Source: Bacillus sp. EB600
Lineage (GTDB): Bacteria > Bacillota > Bacilli > Bacillales > Cytobacillaceae
Direction: 5' to 3'
Length of the DNA: 64,000 nt
Assembly: GCF_024494385.1 (NCBI RefSeq)
Contig: NZ_JAEVLT010000014.1
Location: forward strand, 1 to 64,000
In this document: positions 1 through 7,411 of the stretch, piece after piece
How the letters are laid out: every line of letters begins with the position of its first letter
Numbering within the stretch: position 1 is the first letter of the stretch
Made by a program: the position numbers and the translations under genes
The notes under the pieces: generated by a model
Databases searched by the model: none
What the model was told of the DNA's origin: nothing
What the model saw: only the letters and a program-made list of their open reading frames with translations

Positions 1-151
1 TGAATTTCGGGATTCGTTAAAATTTAATATATAATAAGGGTCTTTTGTTAATTATCATCATTGCGAGATGAACAAATCATTTCGATCGTGACCGATTCAA
101 GATAACTAATATGTTTAGATAATTAGTCTCACCAGTTCCCTATCACCCAGA

Positions 152-403
152 TTACTTTGGTTTTTTTTCTAATGAATACAAATCCTCTTCAATTGAGATC
201 ATTTTCTGTTCAATTAGTTTCCGTGCATCTTTAAGAGCCTCATTATAAAAATACGGACCAAGTTCCTCTTTAAAAAATTCAAAGACACTATCTGCAGCCA
301 GAACCCCAATTTTTTCGTCGCGCTCATCGGAAAAAAAACGCTGTATTTCTGCAATCATGCTTTCTTTTTGTTGCCTCGTAAACTTAACAAGCACGGGGAT
401 CAT
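152..403 (-). CDS. DUF2164 family small protein
   Basis: An 83-residue soluble, acidic, helical protein. The pattern of a basic N-terminal strand, then a helix with FFSDERDEKIG, then a hydrophobic helix ending in GPYFYNEALKDA fits the DUF2164 family, whose members are about 80 residues and have no known function. The ATG is preceded by a purine-rich stretch. It stands alone, convergent to nothing visible in the first 150 bases, which hold only AT-rich sequence. Family assignment is from recognised motif pattern, so moderately sure. Confidence 0.75.
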   Translation of the reverse strand: MIPVLVKFTRQQKESMIAEIQRFFSDERDEKIGVLAADSVFEFFKEELGPYFYNEALKDARKLIEQKMISIEEDLYSLEKKPK

Positions 404-635
404 TCCTTTACATATGATTATTATTTATTTTCCTTTACAAAAAGAAAAGCTTCAATTTTTTCAACAAGACTCACCAAGCAATAAGTATATCGAAATATTT
501 TAAACTCATGAATCCTTAAATATGAAGTTTGGATATTTGTTCGTGTTTAGCTTGGTTTTTAAGGCTACTTAGTAACTGGATAATTACTAATTTTAAGTTT
601 CATTTTACCAATAAATACTTTCTCACAAAAATATA
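404..635. other. AT-rich intergenic region, nothing recognised
   Basis: No ORF with a ribosome binding site, no hairpin with a T-run and no repeat was seen between the DUF2164 gene and the lysP promoter. Confidence 0.5.
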
Positions 636-663
636 TTGACATTATTCTTTGAGCTCGTATACT
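636..663 (+). promoter_or_regulatory. sigma-A promoter of lysP leader
   Basis: TTGACA at 636-641 and TATACT at 658-663 with a 16-base spacer. Transcription would start near 670, just before the lysine riboswitch. Confidence 0.7.
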
Positions 664-690
664 TGAATATGTAAACTTTATATGACAAAT

Positions 691-948
691 CCTCATCAAA
701 CCGATGAGGTAGAGGTCGCGGCTTTTATGAGTAAAACGGACGAGATGCAGAGACGTCTTTGACTACGTTTAAAAGGAAAAGCTGCCGAAGTGTGCTTGAC
801 TCTCTGTAAAAGCATGCTGGGGCTGTTTTCGAATAGGAACAGAACTGTCACGTTATGCCCTACCAGCTAAACGTGTTGAGCTATCTTTCGGAAGGTATGA
901 TGCGGGGTATAACGAGCCATTCGAATCTGCTTCGGTGGTTTTTTTTTA
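691..948 (+). ncRNA. lysine riboswitch (L-box) with terminator platform
   Basis: The leader carries L-box core elements in order: GAGGTAGAGGTCGCGGC (706-722), AAAAGCTGCCGAAGTG, GCTGGGGCTGTTTTCG followed by AACAGAACTGTCACG, and the closing GAGCTATC. The expression platform ends in an imperfect hairpin at 917-938 followed by nine T (939-947), 42 bases before the lysP start. Known L-boxes terminate transcription when lysine is bound, so lysine should repress the permease. A small hairpin CCTCATC/GATGAGG (691-709) overlaps the first paired region. Identification is from motif match plus the fitting downstream gene. Confidence 0.88.
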
Positions 949-989
949 TTCCAAACTCCTTCCAAAAATAATAAAAAGGAGTTTTTATC

Positions 990-2456
990 ATGGCAACAGT
1001 AGCAGCTAAAAAACAATCAGCTGATGCAACTAAAGAAACAACGGAATTAAAACGCGGTCTAAAAGCACGGCACTTAACGATGATTTCGCTTGGCGGAACG
1101 ATTGGAACAGGCCTATTTTTAGCGAGTGGCGGTGCCATTCATACCGCTGGACCTGGCGGTGCCCTTCTATCTTATTTATTAATTGGAATTATGGTTTATT
1201 TTCTAATGACTAGCCTTGGGGAAATGGGTGCATACATGCCTGTTGCTGGAAGCTTTAGCACTTATGCAACAAAATTTGTTGATCCTTCGCTTGGCTTTGC
1301 ACTTGGTTGGAATTATTGGTACAACTGGGCAATTACGATTGCAGCTGAATTGTCAGCCGTAACGATGATTATGAAATTTTGGTTCCCGCATACTCCCTCT
1401 ATCCTATGGAGCGCTATCTTTTTAGTCATAATGTTTCTATTAAATTACCTTTCTGTTAAAGGATTTGGTGAAGCAGAATATTGGTTTTCGTTAATTAAAG
1501 TGGTTACAGTTATTATCTTTGTTATTGCTGGTGCATTAATGATACTTGGAATTATGGGTGGACATGTTATCGGATTTAAAAACTTTACGATTGGGGATGC
1601 TCCTTTCCACGGTGGATTTATGTCAATGCTTGGTATTTTCATGGCAGCCGGTTTTTCATTCCAAGGAACAGAACTTTTAGGGATTGCATCCGGTGAAAGT
1701 GAAGATCCAGCCAAAACAATTCCACGTGCTGTAAAACAGGTATTCTGGCGTATTCTCCTCTTTTACGTACTTGCTATTGCTGTTATTGGTTTACTTATTC
1801 CATATACAAATGGAAATCTTGCAAACGGAGATGTTTCGGTAAGTCCATTTACACTTGTTTTTCAAAAAGCAGGAATTGCTTTTGCTGCCTCCGTCATGAA
1901 TGCAATCATTTTAACTGCTGTTTTGTCAGCTGGTAATTCCGGAATGTACGCTTCTACTAGAATGCTCTGGGATTTAGCCCGACAAGGAAAAGCCCCTAAA
2001 TTTCTAGGTAAATTAGACAGTCGCGGTGTGCCTGTTAATGCGTTACTTGTTACATCCCTAGTTGGATGTATTGCTTTTCTTGCATCGTTATTTGGAGATG
2101 GAACTGTTTATGTATGGCTATTAAATGCATCAGGAATGTCCGGATTTATTGCGTGGCTTGGGATTGCCATTTGCCATTATCGTTTTCGGAGAGCTTATGT
2201 AGCACAGGGAAGAGATCTTGCTAAACTTCCTTACAAATCAAAATTTTATCCCTTTGGACCTATTTTTGCCTTTGTTTTATGTGCGTTTGTTATTTTAGGA
2301 CAAAACTATGCTGCCTTTATGGGTGATCATATTGATTGGAATGGTGTACTTGTTTCCTATATAGGATTACCATTTTTCCTTATATTGTGGCTTGGCTATA
2401 AATTTACAAAGAAAACAAAGATTATCCCATTAGAAAAATGTGATTTAAATAATTAA
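990..2456 (+). CDS. lysP: Lysine-specific amino acid permease
   Basis: A 488-residue integral membrane protein of the amino acid-polyamine-organocation superfamily. It has a basic soluble N-terminus, then the family signature LGGTIGTGLFLASG in the first membrane segment and about 12 predicted membrane helices. LysP imports L-lysine by proton symport across the cytoplasmic membrane. The substrate call rests on the lysine riboswitch directly upstream, which is stronger evidence than the sequence alone because related permeases carry arginine or other amino acids. The ATG follows AAAAAGGAG at good spacing. The gene ends in its own terminator and is monocistronic. Confidence 0.88.
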   Translation: MATVAAKKQSADATKETTELKRGLKARHLTMISLGGTIGTGLFLASGGAIHTAGPGGALLSYLLIGIMVYFLMTSLGEMGAYMPVAGSFSTYATKFVDPSLGFALGWNYWYNWAITIAAELSAVTMIMKFWFPHTPSILWSAIFLVIMFLLNYLSVKGFGEAEYWFSLIKVVTVIIFVIAGALMILGIMGGHVIGFKNFTIGDAPFHGGFMSMLGIFMAAGFSFQGTELLGIASGESEDPAKTIPRAVKQVFWRILLFYVLAIAVIGLLIPYTNGNLANGDVSVSPFTLVFQKAGIAFAASVMNAIILTAVLSAGNSGMYASTRMLWDLARQGKAPKFLGKLDSRGVPVNALLVTSLVGCIAFLASLFGDGTVYVWLLNASGMSGFIAWLGIAICHYRFRRAYVAQGRDLAKLPYKSKFYPFGPIFAFVLCAFVILGQNYAAFMGDHIDWNGVLVSYIGLPFFLILWLGYKFTKKTKIIPLEKCDLNN

Positions 2457-2461
2457 GACTA

Positions 2462-2487
2462 AAAGCACGCCGCTTGGCGTGCTTTTT
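2462..2487. terminator. bidirectional terminator lysP / histidine kinase
   Basis: Ten-base stem AAAGCACGCC/GGCGTGCTTT with a four-base loop and T-runs on both strands. It sits between the convergent ends of lysP and the sensor kinase. Confidence 0.9.
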
Positions 2488-2499
2488 ACATGATCAAGG

Positions 2500-3753
2500 T
2501 TAGTTGAAGCTTTTGTTCATTGGCAGTTTTATAATAAAAGCGGTACCTTCCCTATGCTGGCTTTCAACGCTAATTTGACCATGGTGGGCTTCAACAATCC
2601 ACTTCGCAATGGATAATCCAAGTCCTGTACCACCTTCGGATCTAGTCCGGCTTTTATCACCTCGATAAAAGCGGTCAAAAATATAGGGCAAGTCTTTAGT
2701 AGGGATCCCCACACCGGTATCCTTCATGATAATTTTCAGGAGATTTCCCTCTTTTTTACAAGAAATTGATACAACCCCCTCAGGAGCTGTAAATTTAAGG
2801 GCATTATCCAATAGGATAACAAAAAGTTGGTGTATTCTTTCTTTATCGCCATAATAGTTGAGATTTTTTTCAGTTGCTTCTTTTAAGTGAATTTTTTTCA
2901 TAGAAGCAATCGGTTTAAATTGTTCAACAATCAATTGAATCAGTTCATTCATCATAAAATAGTTTGGATTAATTTGCTGCTCATTTGAATCACTTCTTGC
3001 TAAGGTAAGCAGCTCCTCAACAAGTTTATTTATCCGTTTTACTTCTGAAAGACTTTTAAAAATCGTTTCACTTTCTTCTTCTACTGTTTTTGAAGGGTGA
3101 CGAAATAGCAGTTCTAAATGAGTTTGAATAACAGCTAAAGGTGTCCTCAGTTCATGCGAAGCATCTGCAACAAAACGTGATTGCTTTTCCCATGAGCGCT
3201 GGATTGGAACGAGTGCTTTGTTTGCCAAGAAAAGACCGGCCAAACATGAAAGGATCAACCCTGCTGCACATCCAAACCCAATTAAGATTAGCATAGTTTT
3301 TAATAAATTTACTTCTGGATCAATGTTATATAAGAGCTGAATAAGTTTTATCGGTTTTTTATTTACTTTAAGGTCATGTGTTTGAATCGATACAATTCTG
3401 TAGTATTGACCTTTGATTGTAACAGTTTGCGGTTTTTTATCATGTTCACGTGTATATATTTTCGATAGATTCTTTTGCAAAAAAACATTGTTAGGGTAAC
3501 TCCTTAGCAGCGTCCTGTTCTGTCCCCAAAATAAATAAGCTATTCGTCGTTCCGTTTCATGCTCATTTTCTTCTGGTATTTCTTTCCCACTATGTGCAGT
3601 AATGGCTACTGCTTTTTCGTTAAGTTTTTCATCTATGGAAATATAGGTTGAGCGATACATATACACATACAAACTTAGTCCAAAAATACATAATATGAAA
3701 AAGAAAACGATGGTATACAAAGAAACTAATTTAAGTTTAGTCTTTCGAAACAT
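2500..3753 (-). CDS. Sensor histidine kinase
   Basis: 417 residues. Topology is two membrane helices (about 8-30 and 153-178) flanking an extracytoplasmic domain of some 120 residues, then a cytoplasmic kinase. The H-box ASHELRTPL follows the second helix almost directly with only a short HAMP-like linker. The N-box, DTGVGI and GGTGLGLS ATP-binding motifs are all present, so the kinase should be active. It overlaps the response regulator gene by 17 bases, indicating translational coupling; GGAG lies eight bases before its ATG, inside the upstream gene. The signal sensed cannot be read from the sequence. The sensor domain resembles small CiaH/YkoH-like kinases only in layout. Confidence 0.85.
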   Translation of the reverse strand: MFRKTKLKLVSLYTIVFFFILCIFGLSLYVYMYRSTYISIDEKLNEKAVAITAHSGKEIPEENEHETERRIAYLFWGQNRTLLRSYPNNVFLQKNLSKIYTREHDKKPQTVTIKGQYYRIVSIQTHDLKVNKKPIKLIQLLYNIDPEVNLLKTMLILIGFGCAAGLILSCLAGLFLANKALVPIQRSWEKQSRFVADASHELRTPLAVIQTHLELLFRHPSKTVEEESETIFKSLSEVKRINKLVEELLTLARSDSNEQQINPNYFMMNELIQLIVEQFKPIASMKKIHLKEATEKNLNYYGDKERIHQLFVILLDNALKFTAPEGVVSISCKKEGNLLKIIMKDTGVGIPTKDLPYIFDRFYRGDKSRTRSEGGTGLGLSIAKWIVEAHHGQISVESQHREGTAFIIKLPMNKSFN

Positions 3754-4429
3754 CAGTTTCTTCTCCTTTTAGCATAAAACCAATTCCTCGAACAGTTTTA
3801 ATATAATCTTCCACGTCATACGATGCTAATTTTTTCCGAAGATGATGCACGTAAACATCAACAATATTTAAACCTGCTTCAGAACTAAACCCCCAAATGC
3901 GATTGAAAATTTGATCTCTAAGTAAGATTTGCTCTTTATTCCGAATGAAAAATTCGAGTAACAAATATTCTTTTACTGTCAAATTTAATTTTTCATCATT
4001 GATATATCCATCATGTTCACTTTCAACAACTTTGATTGGTCCATATGTAAGATCATTTTCAACCATTTCTCCTTTTCCACGGAGGAGAACGCGGATCCTT
4101 GCCAGCAATTCAGGTGCAGCAAAAGGTTTAATCAAATAGTCATCTGCTCCCAAATCTAGGCCCTTCACACGATCTTCGACGCTATCTTTCGCAGTTAGAA
4201 GTATAATGGGTGTTCGAATTGACTCATCCCTCAATGCTTTCACAATGGAAAATCCGTCCATTCCCGGTAGCATGATATCAAGAATAAGCACGTCATAAAT
4301 ATCTTGTTTTGCTAATTGAAGTCCATCGTAACCATTTAATGCCCTATCCACTTGATAATTTTCCTCTTCTAATATATGAGAAATTCCTTCTAGTAAATTA
4401 TTTTCATCTTCCACCACTAATATCTTCAT
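3737..4429 (-). CDS. OmpR/PhoB-family response regulator
   Basis: 230 residues: receiver domain (1-115) with acidic pocket VVEDEN, phospho-acceptor aspartate in LDIMLPG, threonine in LLTAKD and lysine in IKPFA, followed by a winged-helix DNA-binding domain (130-225) ending in RGIGFML, the usual OmpR-family C-terminal pattern. It is the first gene of a two-gene operon with the overlapping kinase. The target promoters are unknown; no transporter or envelope gene accompanies it, so the regulon cannot be inferred from context. Confidence 0.88.
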   Translation of the reverse strand: MKILVVEDENNLLEGISHILEEENYQVDRALNGYDGLQLAKQDIYDVLILDIMLPGMDGFSIVKALRDESIRTPIILLTAKDSVEDRVKGLDLGADDYLIKPFAAPELLARIRVLLRGKGEMVENDLTYGPIKVVESEHDGYINDEKLNLTVKEYLLLEFFIRNKEQILLRDQIFNRIWGFSSEAGLNIVDVYVHHLRKKLASYDVEDYIKTVRGIGFMLKGEETDVSKD

Positions 4430-4539
4430 GTCTTCCTCCCAGCTTCTTTAACAGCAAGGTTATTTTCAGCAGAATCATACTTATTTACAATAATTATAGG
4501 CTTTATTTTTTAAAATAAAATTAAAAATGAATAGATAAT

Positions 4540-4593
4540 TTTTAAAAAGAAAGAGGATATCGCAAAAGGGTCAATTCCTTTTGTGATATCCTC
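4540..4593 (-). terminator. asnS terminator
   Basis: Stem of about 17 base pairs, GAGGATATC(A/G)CAAAAGG and its complement, with a seven-base loop and a T-rich tail on the minus strand, 10 bases after the asnS stop. Confidence 0.85.
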
Positions 4594-4603
4594 CTCACTA
4601 TCA

Positions 4604-5995
4604 TTAAAATTCTGCATTTCCAGTTGTTCTTGGAAATGGAATAACGTCCCTTATGTTGGTCATACCTGTTAAATACATAATCAATCTTTCGAAGCCAAGT
4701 CCGTAGCCAGCGTGCTTGGTTCCTCCGTATTTTCTTAATTCGAGGTACCACCAGTAATCTTCTTCATTCATACCAAGCTCATTAATTTTATTTGTTAAAA
4801 CAGCTTCTCTTTCTTCACGTTGACTTCCACCGATTAATTCGCCAATGCCCGGTACGAGCATGTCTGTTGCTGCCACTGTCTTATGATCATCATTTAGTCT
4901 CATATAGAATGCTTTAATTTCTTTCGGGTAATCTGTAACGAACACCGGTTTATGAAAAACTTGCTCACATAAATACCGTTCATGCTCAGTTTGCAGGTCT
5001 AGTCCCCATTCAACTGGATAAGCAAATTCTGCTCCTGAATTTTTTAACAATTCGATTGCTTCGGTGTATGTTACCCGGCCAAAGTCAGCTGATTTAGCAA
5101 TATTTAACCTTTCCAACAAGCCCTTATCAACAAAGCTGTTGAAAAATGCCATTTCTTCTGGAGCTTGCTCAAGTACATAGTTAATTACATATTTAACCAT
5201 TTCTTCACCAAGATCCATAATATCAGGAAGTTCACCAAATGCTATTTCTGGTTCAATCATCCAAAATTCTGCCGCGTGTCTGGCAGTATTTGAATTTTCC
5301 GCTCTGAATGTTGGTCCAAACGTGTATACATTGCGGTAAGCTAGTGCAAAAGCTTCAGCTGTTAATTGTCCGCTAACCGTTAAATTTGTTTCTTTATTAA
5401 AGAAGTCCTGTTTTACATCAACTTTCCCTTCATCATTTTTTGGAAGGTTGTCAAGATCCAAAGCTGTTACTCTAAACATTTCACCGGCACCTTCTGTGTC
5501 ACTTCCAGTAATAATTGGTGTATGTACGTAAACAAAACCTTTTTCTTGGAAAAATTTGTGTACTGCAAAGGATGCAAGTGATCTAACACGAAAAACAGCC
5601 GAAAAAGTATTTGTTCTTGGCCGTAAATGGGCAATCGTCCGTAAATATTCAAACGTGTGTCTTTTCTTTTGTAATGGATAGTCGACGTTTGACGTCCCTT
5701 CTATTACGATTTCGGTTGCTTTTATTTCAAAAGGCTGCTTTGCCTGTGGAGTTAATAGAAAGTGCCCAACCACTTTTATCGATGAGCTAATCGGAAGCTT
5801 AGAAATTTCCTTAAAATTCTCCATTTGATCATCAAAAACTATTTGTACACCTTTAAAGAAGGTTCCATCATTCAACTCTATAAAGCCAAATGTTTTTGAA
5901 TCACGGATAGTACGAACCCATCCCGATAATTGAACCTGTTGCTCCTTATATTTTTCGGAATTACGGTATAAATCCTTAATAAGGGTATCTTTCAT
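4604..5995 (-). CDS. asnS: Asparaginyl-tRNA synthetase
   Basis: 463-residue class II aminoacyl-tRNA synthetase that charges tRNA-Asn. The N-terminal OB-fold anticodon-binding domain (about 1-105) contains [14 protein letters not shown]. The class II catalytic core follows, with motif 2 around [12 protein letters not shown] and motif 3 [15 protein letters not shown] near the C-terminus. AsnRS is separated from AspRS by the overall pattern and the [12 protein letters not shown] ending. The 463-residue length matches the longer AsnRS form found in some Firmicutes rather than the 430-residue B. subtilis enzyme. AGGAGG precedes the ATG. A roughly 220-base structured leader with its own intrinsic terminator lies upstream. 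Confidence 0.95.
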   Translation of the reverse strand: MKDTLIKDLYRNSEKYKEQQVQLSGWVRTIRDSKTFGFIELNDGTFFKGVQIVFDDQMENFKEISKLPISSSIKVVGHFLLTPQAKQPFEIKATEIVIEGTSNVDYPLQKKRHTFEYLRTIAHLRPRTNTFSAVFRVRSLASFAVHKFFQEKGFVYVHTPIITGSDTEGAGEMFRVTALDLDNLPKNDEGKVDVKQDFFNKETNLTVSGQLTAEAFALAYRNVYTFGPTFRAENSNTARHAAEFWMIEPEIAFGELPDIMDLGEEMVKYVINYVLEQAPEEMAFFNSFVDKGLLERLNIAKSADFGRVTYTEAIELLKNSGAEFAYPVEWGLDLQTEHERYLCEQVFHKPVFVTDYPKEIKAFYMRLNDDHKTVAATDMLVPGIGELIGGSQREEREAVLTNKINELGMNEEDYWWYLELRKYGGTKHAGYGLGFERLIMYLTGMTNIRDVIPFPRTTGNAEF

Positions 5996-6216
5996 TATTT
6001 GGTTCCTCCTATTTATTTCTATAAAAGTTTATTTCTATAAAAGAGTAAAAACCTCCCATCCCAAGGGACGCAAGGTAAAATTCTACGGTACTATCCAACT
6101 TGTAACAATAGGACAGGCTTACAACAATGAACAAGCTCTCCATCCTTGTTGGTTAGATCGTCCAACCTAAAAAGGATACTGTCATTATAGGTAACAGTCC
6201 CGCTAAACTTTTATCC
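5996..6216 (-). ncRNA. Structured asnS leader, T-box-like 3' end
   Basis: A minus-strand promoter (TTGATT at 6247-6252, TATAAT at 6223-6228) would start transcription near 6216, about 220 bases before asnS. The leader folds into several local hairpins, for example a 7-bp stem GGTTGGA/TCTAACC and AACAAG/CTTGTT. It ends in a GC-rich stem of 11 positions with one mismatch (6052-6075) followed by T residues, an intrinsic terminator. Just upstream on the RNA lies GGATAGTACCGTAG, similar to the T-box antiterminator AGGGTGGNACCGCG, and the terminator has the usual CGTCCC. However the UGGN bulge that pairs with the tRNA acceptor end is not preserved and no standard stem I was found. It is a degenerate T-box or a different attenuator. 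Confidence 0.55.
6012..6043. repeat. perfect 16-bp tandem duplication in asnS leader
   Basis: TTTATTTCTATAAAAG occurs twice head to tail (6012-6027 and 6028-6043), between the leader terminator and the asnS Shine-Dalgarno site. It looks like a recent small duplication. Confidence 0.9.
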
Positions 6217-6444
6217 TTCACCATTATATATAATATTATAGGAAATAATCAATATACATTAGTCCTAACGCAGTATAAATAAAGCAAAAAAAACGATTTG
6301 TTGGCAAATAAGCTAAACTGACAAAAAAAGAAAATATTTATCAAAAATTATCCAAAAAGAAATATTTTTCTGAATATTCTGCAGGAATTTTCAAGATTAC
6401 AGCGAAATGTATATTTATATACTTTTTCGGGGAGGAATATTTCG

Positions 6445-6675
6445 ATGGACAAAGTAACATGTATTGCTTTTATTCTTTATCAATCTGCCAATAAACAGGA
6501 AGTAAAAGAAATGGCCATCCAATTATTAAATGGTGAAATTTCTCTTCGGGATTTGAAAAAGAATTTGACCGTTCTACCTTACCTTACATCTGCTGAATTA
6601 TTGGTTAAAAAGAACAAAATTGATAAAACACTGGTTCAAGAATTTGCAGCCAAGTTTCTTTTGGTTGAGGCTTAA
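6445..6675 (+). CDS. Small hypothetical protein (76 aa)
   Basis: A 76-residue ORF with a strong ribosome binding site (GGGGAGG, eight bases before ATG). No recognised domain. It reads as two or three amphipathic helices with many lysines, and a hydrophobic first 14 residues that is too short for a secure membrane segment. It stands alone between the asnS promoter and a decayed acetyltransferase. The good start signal favours a real gene; function unknown. Confidence 0.6.
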   Translation: MDKVTCIAFILYQSANKQEVKEMAIQLLNGEISLRDLKKNLTVLPYLTSAELLVKKNKIDKTLVQEFAAKFLLVEA

Positions 6676-6710
6676 AAAGTTTTTCTGGTAAAGAATTAAT
6701 GCTAATGATT

Positions 6711-6955
6711 TCACACATAGCATAAAATCCCCTTTTGATTTTTTACAATAACTGTATTATAATAGTAAAATCCTAATGATTCCCAAAAAGATTGTACCTT
6801 CTTATTTTCTTTACTAATACCCAAGCGAATTCGATTTGCACCGCGCTTGACCATCTCTTTTTCGTTATGTCCCTAGCCTTGCAACCCAAATCCATAACCT
6901 AGATCGTCTCTACGAATCCAAGCCAAGTGGTATGGTCCTTTTGATTTTCATCATA
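6711..6955 (-). pseudogene. GNAT acetyltransferase remnant
   Basis: Reading the minus strand in one frame gives GPYHLAWIRRDDLGYG, then an in-frame TAG, then NRIRLGISKENKKVQSFW and ESLGF, ending in TGA at 6711-6713. The block RIRLGxSKENKxxxxFWESLGF is the typical C-terminal motif of GNAT N-acetyltransferases. The N-terminal two thirds are gone, no start or ribosome binding site exists, and a stop interrupts the remaining part. It is a decayed gene. Confidence 0.7.
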
Positions 6956-7193
6956 TTATTCATTACCCTATTTAAGTGTCGTCAACTTTAATAAAAACAC
7001 TAACGGTATTAGGGTTTTGAAAGTCTCCAATCATTTCATTTTCCTGTTCATGTGTCTCTCCTGTTTTCGATAACATTCTATAGTTGTTTAAAATGTCAAA
7101 GTAGTATAAAGATTTTCTAAAAAAACATGCAAAACTAATATAGGAAATCAAAACATTATATAATAATAAAATAATTAGAAAAAAGGTGATTTT

Positions 7194-7331
7194 ATGATGG
7201 TACAAATAAACGTTAGAGTAAATTATAGAGGCAGGGATTATTTAACAAATGTCATTACAACCAACCATACATCTGAAGCAGAGATTTTACGCCTAGCCTC
7301 TGAACAAGTTCGTAAACAATGGAATAAATGA
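7194..7331 (+). CDS. Small conserved Bacillus protein, BA3454-like (45 aa)
   Basis: A 45-residue ORF beginning ATGATG, with AAAAGGTGAT just upstream and a terminator just downstream, so a complete short transcription unit. The protein begins MMVQINVRVNYRGRDYLTN and ends in a helix EILRLASEQVRKQW. The pattern of a beta hairpin with NYRGRDY followed by a helix ending in QW recalls the small Bacillus proteins annotated as BA3454 family stress response protein; that family name is from memory and should be verified. Biochemical role unknown. Confidence 0.7.
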   Translation: MMVQINVRVNYRGRDYLTNVITTNHTSEAEILRLASEQVRKQWNK

Positions 7332-7349
7332 ATATATATTATTTAAACC

Positions 7350-7391
7350 AAAAAGGAAACGTTATTTACATAAAATAATGTTTCCTTTTTT
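7350..7391. terminator. bidirectional terminator
   Basis: Long stem AAAAAGGAAACGTTATTT with its near-perfect complement and T-runs on both sides, between the 45-residue gene and the end of helD. Confidence 0.85.
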
Positions 7392-7411
7392 ATAATAAGA
7401 TATGAAAATCT

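Noticed and set aside
6972-7205. 77-residue minus-strand ORF
   Set aside because: No ribosome site and it overlaps the start and ribosome binding site of the convincing 45-residue gene on the other strand.
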